Notes: generated from the sequence alone by a model not told the origin. Counted from the stretch's first letter, positions 16,990 to 24,598 are shown. The stretch: DNA of 52,312 nt from Mycolicibacterium sphagni (GCF_013337765.1 NZ_VBSB01000021.1:1-52312), one strand, 5' to 3'. Translations and numbers: made by a program.

Positions 16990-17145
16990 TTACGTCTCGT
17001 CGGCGACCTGGTGTCGGTCGAGATTGTGCCCCGGTGCGTCGGGGTCGTCGTTCTGGTGATCGAGCTGCTGTTGTTCCAAAAGCTGGTCCTCGGTCGCCTT
17101 GGTGGCGTCGGCCGGGACGGGCGGAAGATTGTTACCCGGTTCCAT
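16990..17145 (-). CDS. 51-residue hydrophilic protein
   Basis: A short frame starting ATG at 17143-17145 with a GAAGG SD nine bases upstream. It encodes an acidic, Asn/Gln/Asp-rich polypeptide (about a quarter Asp and Glu; no hydrophobic segment; a run of three Gln in the middle), likely disordered. It lies 39 bases upstream of the nucleosidase gene on the same strand and could be the first gene of that transcript. Codon use matches neighbouring genes (third-position GC). The function is unknown. Confidence 0.55.
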   Translation of the reverse strand: MEPGNNLPPVPADATKATEDQLLEQQQLDHQNDDPDAPGHNLDRHQVADET

Positions 17146-17173
17146 ACGTGAGACCTTCACTGTCAAAAAGCCA

Positions 17174-17203
17174 GCGATGGCCGGCGCGAACGCCGGCCAT
17201 CGC
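17174..17203 (-). terminator. Intrinsic terminator after csbD-like gene
   Basis: GCGATGGCCGGCG (17174-17186), loop CGAA, CGCCGGCCATCGC (17191-17203): a perfect 13-bp stem with a tetraloop. On the minus strand it is followed by TGGC and a run of five T (17165-17169), so this is a true Rho-independent terminator. It sits 11 bases beyond the CsbD stop codon and separates it from the 51-residue gene. Confidence 0.85.
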
Positions 17204-17214
17204 CAACACGGCCT

Positions 17215-17388
17215 CTAGTTCTTGAAGGCGTCTTTCACCTTTTCGCCGGCATCCTTCAGGCTCGATTTGGCCTGGTCGAGCTTGCCTTCGTTCTCGGTGC
17301 TCTTGTCGTCGGTGGCCTTGCCAAGGCCCTCTTTGGCCTTGCCTGCGACGTCGTCGACCTTGTTGCTGATCTTGTCTGATAAGCCCAT
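17215..17388 (-). CDS. CsbD-family stress protein
   Basis: This 57-residue, Lys/Asp/Glu-rich helical protein matches the CsbD family: KISNKVDDVAGKAKEGLGKATDDKSTENEGK, split by a repeated KAKEGLGKA/DQAKSSLKDA pattern. Such proteins are abundant, stress-induced and of unknown biochemical role. The ATG at 17386-17388 with GAGAGGCC upstream is preferred to a longer frame. Confidence 0.85.
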   Translation of the reverse strand: MGLSDKISNKVDDVAGKAKEGLGKATDDKSTENEGKLDQAKSSLKDAGEKVKDAFKN

Positions 17389-17493
17389 GATGCGGCCTCT
17401 CTTTCGGTTGGCCTGGATCTGGCTCTGAAGTGAACCTCGCAAGGAGTACCTCAGGACGGCGGTGATGAAACCCCGGCCCCGATGAGCTGGCCG

Positions 17494-17823
17494 TCAGCCG
17501 CGGACCGTCCACACCACTCGGTAGGAGCCGACCGCCGGTACCCAGCCGAATTGGCGCGAGTCGACGACCCCGGGCGCGCCGGGATTGTCCGAGCACGCCT
17601 GGAATGTGGCGCCGCGCCCGCGCCCCCTCACTTCGCCGACCCGCTTGACGAGCCATCGAGTCGACGACGTGGGATCGGGGAACACCCGGATCTGACCCGG
17701 ACGGGGACGGCCGCCCCGAACCGACAACAGCCCGTCACCTGGGCGAAGCGTCGGGCGCATGGAGTCCTCGACCACCAGAAACCGGCGCAGCGGCCAGTAC
17801 CCGAGCCCATGGTTTTCGCCCAT
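17494..17823 (-). CDS. sodX: Nickel SOD maturation protease (S26 signal peptidase-like)
   Basis: This 109-residue S24/S26-type peptidase has its catalytic Ser21 in VVEDSMRPTLRPGD and the general-base Lys60 in RWLVKRVGEV; no membrane anchor is visible. The divergent neighbour is nickel SOD, whose N-terminal propeptide must be cut to expose His1, and SodX proteases are the known partners for this. The ATG at 17821-17823 lies only 22 bases from the sodN ATG. An upstream in-frame ATG at 17847 would overlap sodN and is less likely. No good SD is seen, so a leaderless mRNA is possible. Confidence 0.85.
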   Translation of the reverse strand: MGENHGLGYWPLRRFLVVEDSMRPTLRPGDGLLSVRGGRPRPGQIRVFPDPTSSTRWLVKRVGEVRGRGRGATFQACSDNPGAPGVVDSRQFGWVPAVGSYRVVWTVRG

Positions 17824-17845
17824 CTTGAAAGGGTAAGTTAGGCCC

Positions 17846-18268
17846 ATGCTGCAGAGACTTTTCGCCAACGCCACCCCTGCCCATGCCCACTGCGACCTGT
17901 ATTGCGGCGTCTATGACCCCGCCCAGGCCAAGATCGAGGCGCTGTCGTGCCTCAAGACGCTCAAGAAGTACAACGACTCCGACGACGACCACTTCCGGAC
18001 GCGCGCCATCATCATCAAGGAGCAGCGCGCCGAAGAGGTCAAGCATCACCTGATGGTGCTGTGGGCCGACTTCTTCGGCCCGGCCCACTTCAAGGAGTTC
18101 CCGGAGCTGCACCAGCTGTTCTGGGACGGCATCCACGGTGCCGGTGAGGTCAAGAAGTCGACCGACGTCGCCGAGGCCGAGAAGCTGCTCGCGACCATCG
18201 ACAAGATCTCCGAGATCTTCTGGAAGACCGAGAAGGCCAAGGATATGGGCGTGTACCCGCCCTCCTGA
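17846..18268 (+). CDS. sodN: Nickel superoxide dismutase
   Basis: This 140-residue protein dismutates superoxide in the cytosol using a Ni(II/III) centre. A 14-residue leader ending Ala-His-Ala precedes the nickel hook His15-Cys16-Asp-Leu-Tyr19-Cys20-Gly-Val-Tyr-Asp, giving mature His1, Cys2 and Cys6. The helical body (RTRAIIIKEQRAEEVKHHLMVLW and FPELHQLFWD) matches Streptomyces SodN. In the hook the usual cis-proline at mature position 5 is replaced by Tyr (TAT codon). All metal ligands remain. A GAAAGGG SD lies 12 bases upstream, inside the divergent sodX promoter region. Confidence 0.93.
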   Translation: MLQRLFANATPAHAHCDLYCGVYDPAQAKIEALSCLKTLKKYNDSDDDHFRTRAIIIKEQRAEEVKHHLMVLWADFFGPAHFKEFPELHQLFWDGIHGAGEVKKSTDVAEAEKLLATIDKISEIFWKTEKAKDMGVYPPS

Positions 18269-18282
18269 CAACTTTTGTCCAC

Positions 18283-18321
18283 GTACCGCGCGGTCGCCAT
18301 GGCCGCGCGGTACTTGTTTTT
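18283..18321 (+). terminator. Intrinsic terminator after sodN
   Basis: GTACCGCGCGG (18283-18293), a nine-base loop, CCGCGCGGTAC (18303-18313): a perfect 11-bp stem followed by TTG and five T. It starts 14 bases after the sodN stop codon. Confidence 0.85.
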
Positions 18322-18328
18322 GGGGCGG

Positions 18329-19045
18329 CTACTTCCAGGCGAACAGTGGCTGCTCGAGTTCGTCGACCGGGTCGTGGCGGCCTTCCAGGCACAGCCAGCG
18401 CAGCTGCAGCAGCACAGCACCCGTCGGTGCATGGATGAGGTCGTTGCCCAACGGCATCTGGACCACCGGGCGAGGGCTTTCCGGAATCGTGATGAACCGC
18501 GGCGAGTCCGGTCGTTGGAGTTGGTGTAGCCCCACCCGGTAGACCGCGACGACCTCGTCGGGTGCCGGACGAGGGTCCAGCCGCCCACCGCCCCAGATCA
18601 CCACGGGGGTGATGATGTAACCCGAGCGGGTCGGGTAGTCGTCGAGCAAGCCGAGCACCGACGACTCGGGCAGCCCGACGCCGACCTCTTCGTCGAGTTC
18701 ACGCAGCGCGGCATCCACCACGGTCTCCCCCGGGTCCAGCCGGCCACCGGGTAGCGCCCATTGTGCGGCATGCGCGCTCAACCGGGACGCTCTGCGGCAC
18801 AACAGGAATGCCGCGCCGCCCGATACCCCGACCATGCGCCCGTCCAGGCCCGGCTCCATCGGCCTGCCCGCGATCCAGTCGTCGACGGGAGCCGGATCCA
18901 CCCGATCCTCACCCGCCTCCGAATCGACGAGCACCACCGCGACGGCGGCGTGCCGCTTGGTCGGGTCGGCTACCGCGCGGCGGTCGTGACCGGCCAGGTG
19001 ACCGCGGATCTGATCCCGCAGCGCTTCGTCATAGGTGATCGTCAC
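18329..19045 (-). CDS. NUDIX hydrolase (CoA pyrophosphatase-like)
   Basis: This 238-residue protein has a complete Nudix box: GGRLDPGETVVDAALRELDEEVGV (G-x5-E-x7-RE-x2-EE-x-G) at about residues 100-123. The preceding AQWALPGG and the later DDYPTRSGYIITPVV are typical of NudL-type CoA diphosphatases, though the UPF0035 signature is only partial, so other nucleoside diphosphate substrates are possible. It is read toward the sodN terminator; the convergent spacer is about 60 bases. Confidence 0.88.
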   Translation of the reverse strand: MTITYDEALRDQIRGHLAGHDRRAVADPTKRHAAVAVVLVDSEAGEDRVDPAPVDDWIAGRPMEPGLDGRMVGVSGGAAFLLCRRASRLSAHAAQWALPGGRLDPGETVVDAALRELDEEVGVGLPESSVLGLLDDYPTRSGYIITPVVIWGGGRLDPRPAPDEVVAVYRVGLHQLQRPDSPRFITIPESPRPVVQMPLGNDLIHAPTGAVLLQLRWLCLEGRHDPVDELEQPLFAWK

Positions 19046-19078
19046 CGTACGACCATAGAGCGACGGCCTTGTTGGGAC

Positions 19079-19900
19079 TTAGTCCGCACCCATCACCGTG
19101 GAGATCATCTCCGCCATCATCCGCGCCGCGTCATTGCGGTTCATCGAGGCCAGCAGTTGCCCGACAGCGCGCATCTGCTCGCCGACGAGTACGGTCGGCC
19201 CGTTGGTCAGATTGGCGAATGCCTCGTCGATCACATCGCTGACCGGTACCGCATCGGCCGGTGATTCGTCTTCGGAAGCGAGCGTGCCCCGTTGAGCCTC
19301 GAGCTTGCGCAGCGCGGGCGTGTCGGTCTTGCCGAGGAGCAACCCGATCACGTCGACACCCTTGCCGTGCAGTTCACTCCACAGCGCTTCGGCGAACACC
19401 ATGTCGAACGCCTTGGTCGCGCCGTAGGCCACCATATTGGGACCACCGATAAAGCCTGCGCCGGAACCGAACACGACGATCCCGCCCCTGCCCCGCTCGA
19501 CCATCGGGGCGGCGAAGTGGTGGCACAGCTGCATGGGCACCACGCAATTGCGTTGCACCATGGCCTCGGCCGCCTCGATCGAGTTGGACAAGAACGGCTT
19601 GAAGTCCGGGTCGGCGCCCGCGCAGTAGACCAGGAACCCGACCTCGAGGTCCGCGGTCGCATCGGCCACCGTGGTCGCCGCGCCAGCACCTGCGAGATCG
19701 ACGGCGAGCGTTCGGGTTTCGACGCCGTGCCGGTCCCGGATCCCCGTCGCCACCTCGTCGAGCATCGCCTGCCGACGGGCGAGCAACACCACGTTGAGCC
19801 CGCGCGCGGCCAAGGCGTCGGCGAAGGCAGCACCCACACCGTCGGAGGCCCCGGCGATCAACGCCCATGGGCCGTACTTGCTTGAGAACTCGGCGCTCAT
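19079..19900 (-). CDS. Short-chain dehydrogenase/reductase
   Basis: This 273-residue classical SDR has the cofactor motif GASDGVGAAFA (about 17-27), a NAD(P)-domain AGA segment, and the catalytic triad region GSGAGF...VAYGATKA (Tyr and Lys present). It is the last gene of an adh-NTF2-SDR operon: its ATG overlaps the stop of the NTF2-like gene by one base. An LLARR segment after strand 2 suggests NADP preference. The substrate is unknown. Confidence 0.88.
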   Translation of the reverse strand: MSAEFSSKYGPWALIAGASDGVGAAFADALAARGLNVVLLARRQAMLDEVATGIRDRHGVETRTLAVDLAGAGAATTVADATADLEVGFLVYCAGADPDFKPFLSNSIEAAEAMVQRNCVVPMQLCHHFAAPMVERGRGGIVVFGSGAGFIGGPNMVAYGATKAFDMVFAEALWSELHGKGVDVIGLLLGKTDTPALRKLEAQRGTLASEDESPADAVPVSDVIDEAFANLTNGPTVLVGEQMRAVGQLLASMNRNDAARMMAEMISTVMGAD

Positions 19901-20301
19901 CAGTACACGACCTTTACTGTCGTGAATGTGCGTCGTGCGATGCGCCAGCCAGCGTCGGTGCGCACGATCTCGTCGTCGTAGAAACCTCTGGCGTTCACCC
20001 CAGAGTCGTTGTCAGCAGCCATAATCCACGCGTCGACATAGCAGCGGGTGACGGCCCTGTCGCCCTGCAGATCGATCACGATATTGCTGATACGGTGCAT
20101 GAGGTATCCGAGTTCGGCATGGACGACGTCCATGAACTTGGTGATCTCCTCCACGCCATCCCACACCCCGATCTGGCCGTAGTCGGCGTGGCACTCAGGG
20201 GTGAACACGGTCCGAAACAGATCCCAGTCGCGCCGGTCGATACCGGTGGCGTAGCGGATCAAGAGGTCCGAAATGTCCTGGCGGTCTTGAAGTTCACTCA
20301 T
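19900..20301 (-). CDS. NTF2-like / SnoaL-type protein
   Basis: This 133-residue single-domain protein has a cone-shaped NTF2 fold: QDISDLLIRYATGIDRRDWDLFRTVFTPECHADYG at the N-terminus and a C-terminal GFYDDEIVRTDAGWRIARRTF strand. Members act as isomerases, dehydratases or hydroxylases on small hydrophobic molecules. Its ATG overlaps the upstream dehydrogenase stop by four bases, tying it to the same pathway. Confidence 0.87.
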   Translation of the reverse strand: MSELQDRQDISDLLIRYATGIDRRDWDLFRTVFTPECHADYGQIGVWDGVEEITKFMDVVHAELGYLMHRISNIVIDLQGDRAVTRCYVDAWIMAADNDSGVNARGFYDDEIVRTDAGWRIARRTFTTVKVVY

Positions 20302-21350
20302 GCGATATCTCCGTTCGGGTGCACGATGATGCGCGGCGGCCCAACGGAGCGCCGGGCCATGTCGATGGCTTCGGGTACCTCGTCGAGGGTCACGATCCTA
20401 CCCACGCTGGGCAGGGGGTCGAGGCGCTTGGCGGCGATCGCGTCGAGCGTTCCGTACCAGTCCTGGGGCATGGGCCCACCGCCGAATTGGATGGTCACCC
20501 CCTGCCGCGTCGCGGTGGTGATGTCGAGGGTGTCGCCGGTGTACCAGCCGCCGGCGCAATAGATGCGCGTGGCCATGTCGGCGGATTCGACAAGCTTCTG
20601 GATCAGCCCGGCGGCGCCGACGCACTCGAAGACGACGCACGGCCCCCACAGATTGCGTTCCGCGCGCAGTTCTCGCCAGACGTCGAACGGGGATTGCTGC
20701 GCCGGATCGACGAGAATGTGCGCGCCGAAGGCGTCGCGCGCCAGATCGCGGCGGTCCTGCTGGTAGTCCGAGACCACGATGGGTTCGATCCCGCGCGCCG
20801 CCAGCGCGGCCACCGCCGAGAGGCCGATCGCGCCCGCCCCGATGACGATGGGGATCTCACCTGGTTGCACTGCCGCCGAGCGGACGTAGAACTCGCCGAC
20901 CGCGAATGCGTCGACCACGGCGATCGCGTCGCTGGAGGCATCCCCCTCGACCACCCTGGCGATCGCTTCGCCGACCACCAGCAGTTCGGCGAAGCTGCCC
21001 TGCGCCTCGGGATGCTGACCGATGATCCGCGACCCGTCGGCTCCGCCGTTGACCAGCCGGATCGGAATGGACGTCACCCGCGCCCCGATCGGGAACGCCT
21101 CGCTGCACCCGGGCCCGCGGGCGATCACTTCACCGACGAATTCGTGGCCGAGGACGATGTCGCGCTCGGGGTCGTACAGGGAGCGACCTGTCGGATCGTC
21201 CACGCCCAGTTGCGGGTGGTCCATGAAGTGCACGTCCGACGCGCAGATCGCGGTGCTCAAGGTGCGCAACAACAGTTCACCGGGCCCGGGCTCGGGATCC
21301 GGTGTCTCCCGTACCTCGAGCTTGCCGTCTCGTAACACCGCTGCGCGCAC
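20298..21350 (-). CDS. Zinc-type alcohol dehydrogenase (MDR family)
   Basis: This 350-residue medium-chain dehydrogenase oxidises an alcohol or reduces a carbonyl with NAD(P). It has the N-terminal catalytic domain with the Zn-ligand Cys in AICASDVH and GHEFVGEV (His and Glu), then a Rossmann domain with GAGAIGLSAVAALAARG. The four-cysteine structural zinc loop is missing. GTG at 21350 follows a GGAGG SD; another GTG six bases earlier (21356) is too close to the SD. It is first in a three-gene operon divergent from an IclR regulator. Confidence 0.87.
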   Translation of the reverse strand: MRAAVLRDGKLEVRETPDPEPGPGELLLRTLSTAICASDVHFMDHPQLGVDDPTGRSLYDPERDIVLGHEFVGEVIARGPGCSEAFPIGARVTSIPIRLVNGGADGSRIIGQHPEAQGSFAELLVVGEAIARVVEGDASSDAIAVVDAFAVGEFYVRSAAVQPGEIPIVIGAGAIGLSAVAALAARGIEPIVVSDYQQDRRDLARDAFGAHILVDPAQQSPFDVWRELRAERNLWGPCVVFECVGAAGLIQKLVESADMATRIYCAGGWYTGDTLDITTATRQGVTIQFGGGPMPQDWYGTLDAIAAKRLDPLPSVGRIVTLDEVPEAIDMARRSVGPPRIIVHPNGDIA

Positions 21351-21379
21351 CCGCACCTCCGCTTCATTTTCTCTAATAA

Positions 21380-21396
21380 TCGAGATAGGATCTCGA
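21380..21396. promoter_or_regulatory. Perfect 7-3-7 palindrome in the IclR/alcohol dehydrogenase divergent promoter
   Basis: TCGAGAT-AGG-ATCTCGA is perfectly symmetrical around a 3-base centre and sits mid-way in the 89-base gap between the ADH GTG (21350) and the IclR ATG (21440). Its centre contains TAGGAT, a TANNNT -10 element for the IclR gene. A second inverted pair, TCATTTT (21364-21370) and AAAATGA (21403-21409), flanks it. A likely binding site for the IclR protein encoded next to it. Confidence 0.75.
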
Positions 21397-21439
21397 CCAT
21401 TCAAAATGACAGTAGGAACCCCAACCGCCGGAGTCAAGG

Positions 21440-22303
21440 ATGAAGGGCACAACGTCCGCGCCGACGGAGCGCGTTCTCGACGTCGTCGAGTTGCTCGCCA
21501 AGCCGGGCAACGAGCAGTTGCGGTTCTCGGACATCGTGCGCGAACTCGACCTCACCCAGGCCACCGCGCACTCCATCCTCAAGACGCTCAGTGATCGCGG
21601 CTGGGTGACCCGCGATCCCGTGGGCAAGGTCTTTCGGCTCGGCCCCGCCCTTGCCGTCGTCGCGGCCCGCACCGACGCCGTGCGACCGTTGGCCCATGCC
21701 GCCCACGCCGCTGCCGTGCAGCTGTCCGCCGAGTTCGGTTATGCGGCTTCGGTGGTCGAACGCGTCGGCGACAAGCTGGTGATCACCGCGTTCGAAGGCG
21801 GTGGGATCGGCTTGCACACGACCCCGCCCGGCGAACGGATCGCCTACGCACCGCCGTTCGGGGTCGCCTTCGCGGCATGGGACACCCCCGAAGAACAGCG
21901 GGCCTGGATCTCCCGCTCCGGCTCGGCGAACCCTGAACTGGCCGAGCGCCTCGAACGGGTACTCGTGCGCACCCGCGAACGCGGCTTCGACGTCGACTGG
22001 ACCACCCCCGCGCTGGGCCAGATGACGCAGTTGGTCGGCACGCTGCGCGACGATGTGCCCACTCACGTGCGGGCGATGTTGGACCAGCTGTTGGTCGAAT
22101 GCGCCACGATCGGCCTGTTGCCCGAAAATGACTCGGCGCCAAGGCCGCAACCCATCGCGTCGATCTGTGCGCCAGTGTTCGACGATCGGGGCGGTGTGCC
22201 GATGATCCTTGCGCTACACCCGTTTGTCGCGTTGCCGATGCGCCGCGTCACCGCGCTCGGCAAGCACCTCGTTGCGGCCGCGGCTGCAACGCTACCTGGG
22301 TAG
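21440..22303 (+). CDS. IclR-family transcriptional regulator
   Basis: This 287-residue protein has an N-terminal winged HTH (about 1-75: FSDIVRELDLTQATAHSILKTLSDRGWV) and a C-terminal IclR effector domain (about 90-275) with the usual small-molecule pocket. It is divergent from the adh-NTF2-SDR operon, whose promoter region holds a perfect palindrome; it most likely controls that operon and itself in response to its substrate. Whether it activates or represses is unknown. Confidence 0.9.
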   Translation: MKGTTSAPTERVLDVVELLAKPGNEQLRFSDIVRELDLTQATAHSILKTLSDRGWVTRDPVGKVFRLGPALAVVAARTDAVRPLAHAAHAAAVQLSAEFGYAASVVERVGDKLVITAFEGGGIGLHTTPPGERIAYAPPFGVAFAAWDTPEEQRAWISRSGSANPELAERLERVLVRTRERGFDVDWTTPALGQMTQLVGTLRDDVPTHVRAMLDQLLVECATIGLLPENDSAPRPQPIASICAPVFDDRGGVPMILALHPFVALPMRRVTALGKHLVAAAAATLPG

Positions 22304-22308
22304 GGAAC

Positions 22309-22665
22309 CTACTTGGGTGCGAGCGGGCTGTAGAAGACCAGGCCGTTGCCCTTGCTGTCGTAGACCACGGCACGACGTTCGTGCGCATCGTCGTACGGGC
22401 CCTTGACGATGCCGCCGCCGGCCGCCTCGACGGCCTTCGCCGCCGCGTCGACATCGGCGGTCTTGATCCCGACGACGACCTGGCCGGGGATCGGGTGGTC
22501 GATCTCGGTCGCCAGCGCGAGGGTGACCGGACCGCCGTCGAGCGCGGCGAAATGGGTGCCGTCGCTGAATTTCAGTCCGAAGCCCAAGGTGTCGCGGTAG
22601 AACTGGATCGACTCATCCAGGTCGTCGGTCGACAGGATGATCATCTTGACTTCATGGTCGCTCAC
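22309..22665 (-). CDS. VOC family protein
   Basis: A 118-residue glyoxalase-fold protein: KMIILSTDDLDESIQFYRDTLGF at the start and NGLVFYSPLAPK at the end. The GTG at 22663-22665 with AGGAGG eight bases upstream fixes the start; longer reading upstream overlaps the amidotransferase-like gene. It is probably the last gene of the sigma factor operon (37 bases after the previous stop) and converges with the IclR gene. Confidence 0.85.
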   Translation of the reverse strand: MSDHEVKMIILSTDDLDESIQFYRDTLGFGLKFSDGTHFAALDGGPVTLALATEIDHPIPGQVVVGIKTADVDAAAKAVEAAGGGIVKGPYDDAHERRAVVYDSKGNGLVFYSPLAPK

Positions 22666-22702
22666 TGCTTGCCTCCTGTGTCTGAAGCACCCAGCCGTCA
22701 GA

Positions 22703-23593
22703 CTACGACAGGGAGGCGTGGGCCAGGTTCTCCTCATCGGCGCCGGGGCGGGCGCCATGATGCAGCCAGTCCGCGATGTTGCGGACATAGTCCTTGAAGA
22801 CGACCAGCCGGGACGGATCCTGGCGAATCTGCGTGCCGGGCGCTTCGCTGACGAATGACGGTGCGCCGCAGTCCAAATCCCAGTTGTAGTCCGCGAAGTG
22901 ATGAAACGTCGATTCAGCCACCGCGCGCCCCATCGGGGTGCCGTCCGGTGCCATCTCGCCCTCGAGCACCACCGCCAGGGTGAAGCGACGGCCACTTGCG
23001 CTGCTTCGGCCCTCCGCCACGGCGGTGGCACACGGGCCTGTCGCCACGACCGCACCCTCGTGCGGATGGGCCGGGAACCACTCGATCTGTCCGCTGGTCG
23101 TGTGCGCGGTGCGTAGCAGTGGGTGCACCGGCGCGAGCGTGAACACCGGCTGGTATTCGCCGTTGGCGCCGGAATGGTAGTTCGGCCACGAGATCGTCGG
23201 GGTGTCCTGGTCGTCGCAGAGGTGGCTCTGGTCGACGGACGGATCCGCAAATGCGTTGGCCTGACCCAAGGATCCCAGCTTGGTCAGGCAACAGCCGAGG
23301 TCCTGGTGGTCGCGGGCGGTGAGCACGCCGCCACCGCCCCGGCGAAACCGCATGATGGCCTCGGCTTCGTTGTCGGTCAGGCCGTCGCCGGTGTCGACGG
23401 CCATCAGCCACACCTGATCGAAGCCCCATTCGTCGAGATGGCTGAGCACCGGATCGTCGCCCCGTCGTGCGCGGTTGCGCGCGATCACGTCGTGCCCGGC
23501 GGCGCGGAGTTCGTCGGCGAGCAGCGAGAAGCGGGTGACGTCCCAGTCGTCGGGGTGTGCGGTGATGGTCGTCTGGAGCAGGATGCGTGACAT
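22703..23593 (-). CDS. Amidotransferase-like (ThuA/GATase-fold) protein, unknown function
   Basis: This 296-residue cytosolic protein reads like a class I amidotransferase fold used outside glutamine chemistry (ThuA-type): SRILLQTTITAHPDDWDVTRFSLLADELRAAGHDV, then FDQVWLMAVDTGDGL and a glycine-rich turn GGGGVLTARDHQD where the nucleophile elbow would be. A conserved-looking Cys pair follows in DLGCCL. Its start is 6 bases from the cupin stop and has GGAAAGG upstream. It belongs to the ECF sigma operon. The function is unknown. Confidence 0.7.
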   Translation of the reverse strand: MSRILLQTTITAHPDDWDVTRFSLLADELRAAGHDVIARNRARRGDDPVLSHLDEWGFDQVWLMAVDTGDGLTDNEAEAIMRFRRGGGGVLTARDHQDLGCCLTKLGSLGQANAFADPSVDQSHLCDDQDTPTISWPNYHSGANGEYQPVFTLAPVHPLLRTAHTTSGQIEWFPAHPHEGAVVATGPCATAVAEGRSSASGRRFTLAVVLEGEMAPDGTPMGRAVAESTFHHFADYNWDLDCGAPSFVSEAPGTQIRQDPSRLVVFKDYVRNIADWLHHGARPGADEENLAHASLS

Positions 23594-23599
23594 CGGATT

Positions 23600-24022
23600 T
23601 CAGTCCTTTCCGGTGGCTGGAGGCACCCGCAGATGGCTGCGAGCGGCCAGTTCGTTCTCGTCGACCAGTTCGAGCATCGGCCGCCCCGGGACGCACACCA
23701 TCGTGACGACAAACCGGCTCTTGACGTCGTCGCGATTGTTCGCGTCCGAGTAGTGGATGACGTCGCCGCCGGGCTCCCAGAACGCTTCGCCCGCGCGGAT
23801 GACACGAGGCGGCTGCCCTTCGAGTTCAAACAGCATCTCGCCTTCGAGCATGTAGCCGAACGCCGGGCCGCTCGGATGGCGGTGCGGCGGAGCACCCGCG
23901 CTGCCCGGCGGGTATTCAATGACAACGGTCATCACGTCGGCCCCGTCCGGAATGAACGGCGGGTGCACGTCCTGGACGACGGTCAGGGCGTTTTCCCATT
24001 GCGCGTCATAGGTTTTCGACAT
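23600..24022 (-). CDS. Cupin domain protein co-transcribed with an ECF sigma factor
   Basis: This 140-residue single cupin barrel has two metal-site motifs: PPHRHPSGPAFGYMLEGEMLFELEG (His-x-His...Glu) and a second FWEPGGDVIHYS (His). It is translated from an AAAGGAG SD directly after the sigma factor (12 bases). Cupins act as the ligand-sensing half of ChrR-type anti-sigma factors, but the zinc-binding N-terminal HxxxCxxC of those proteins is absent. It may instead be an enzyme of the sigma regulon. Confidence 0.85.
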   Translation of the reverse strand: MSKTYDAQWENALTVVQDVHPPFIPDGADVMTVVIEYPPGSAGAPPHRHPSGPAFGYMLEGEMLFELEGQPPRVIRAGEAFWEPGGDVIHYSDANNRDDVKSRFVVTMVCVPGRPMLELVDENELAARSHLRVPPATGKD

Positions 24023-24034
24023 ATCAGTTCTCCT

Positions 24035-24598
24035 TTAGGCGATTTGGGCTAGGCGATCCGTGGGTGCGTGCGCGGACTCGGCGAGAGCGGCGCGCAGCCG
24101 CTGCCTGCCCCGGGACACCCGCGACATGACGGTCCCCCGCGGCACGTTGAGGATCGTGGCGGTCTCGGCGAAGGTGTGACCCTGCACCTCGGCGTAGAAC
24201 AGTGCGGTGCGGAAGTCCGCAGGCAAGGTCGCCATCGCCGAGCGGAGCTCGTGGTCGGGCAGCCTGGTCAACGCCTCGGCCTCGGCCGAGCGCGACGCGG
24301 TGGACAAGCGGGCCGCGCTGCTGGCCAAATCGCCCTCGGTGATGTCGTCGACCGGCACCTCCGACGGTCGGCGCTGCTTGGCGCGATACGTGCTCACCCA
24401 GCGGTTGTAGAGAATCCGGAACAGCCAGGCCTTGAAGTCAGTGCCCTCCCGGAACGTGTGATAGCCCATGAACGCGTGCAGCAGCGTGTCCTGCACCAGG
24501 TCCTCGGCGTCCGCGGTGGTCTTGGTCAATCCCCTGGCTCGGCGCAGCAGGGCGTCGAACAGCGGTTGTGCGTCCTGGGCGAATCGTTCGGCGGTCAT
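24035..24598 (-). CDS. ECF sigma factor (SigH/SigR-like group)
   Basis: This 187-residue sigma-70 family factor has region 2 (about 8-75) with ADAEDLVQDTLLHAFMGYHTFREGTDFKAWLFRILYNRW and region 4 (about 120-175) with LPADFRTALFYAEVQGHTFAETATILNVPRGTVMSRVSRGRQRLR, both strongly like mycobacterial SigH. It contains no cysteine, and no zinc anti-sigma gene follows. The genes behind it encode a cupin, an amidotransferase-like protein and a VOC protein. The ATG at 24596-24598 has GAGG nine bases upstream. Confidence 0.88.
   Translation of the reverse strand: MTAERFAQDAQPLFDALLRRARGLTKTTADAEDLVQDTLLHAFMGYHTFREGTDFKAWLFRILYNRWVSTYRAKQRRPSEVPVDDITEGDLASSAARLSTASRSAEAEALTRLPDHELRSAMATLPADFRTALFYAEVQGHTFAETATILNVPRGTVMSRVSRGRQRLRAALAESAHAPTDRLAQIA

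Noticed and set aside
22666..23250. An upstream extension of the 22309 VOC gene
   Set aside because: The domain starts at the GTG at 22665 with a good SD; the extension overlaps the amidotransferase-like gene in the wrong frame.
23600..24022. Zinc anti-sigma factor
   Set aside because: The cupin lacks HxxxCxxC or any cysteine pair at the N-terminus; a ZAS protein is not encoded in the operon.
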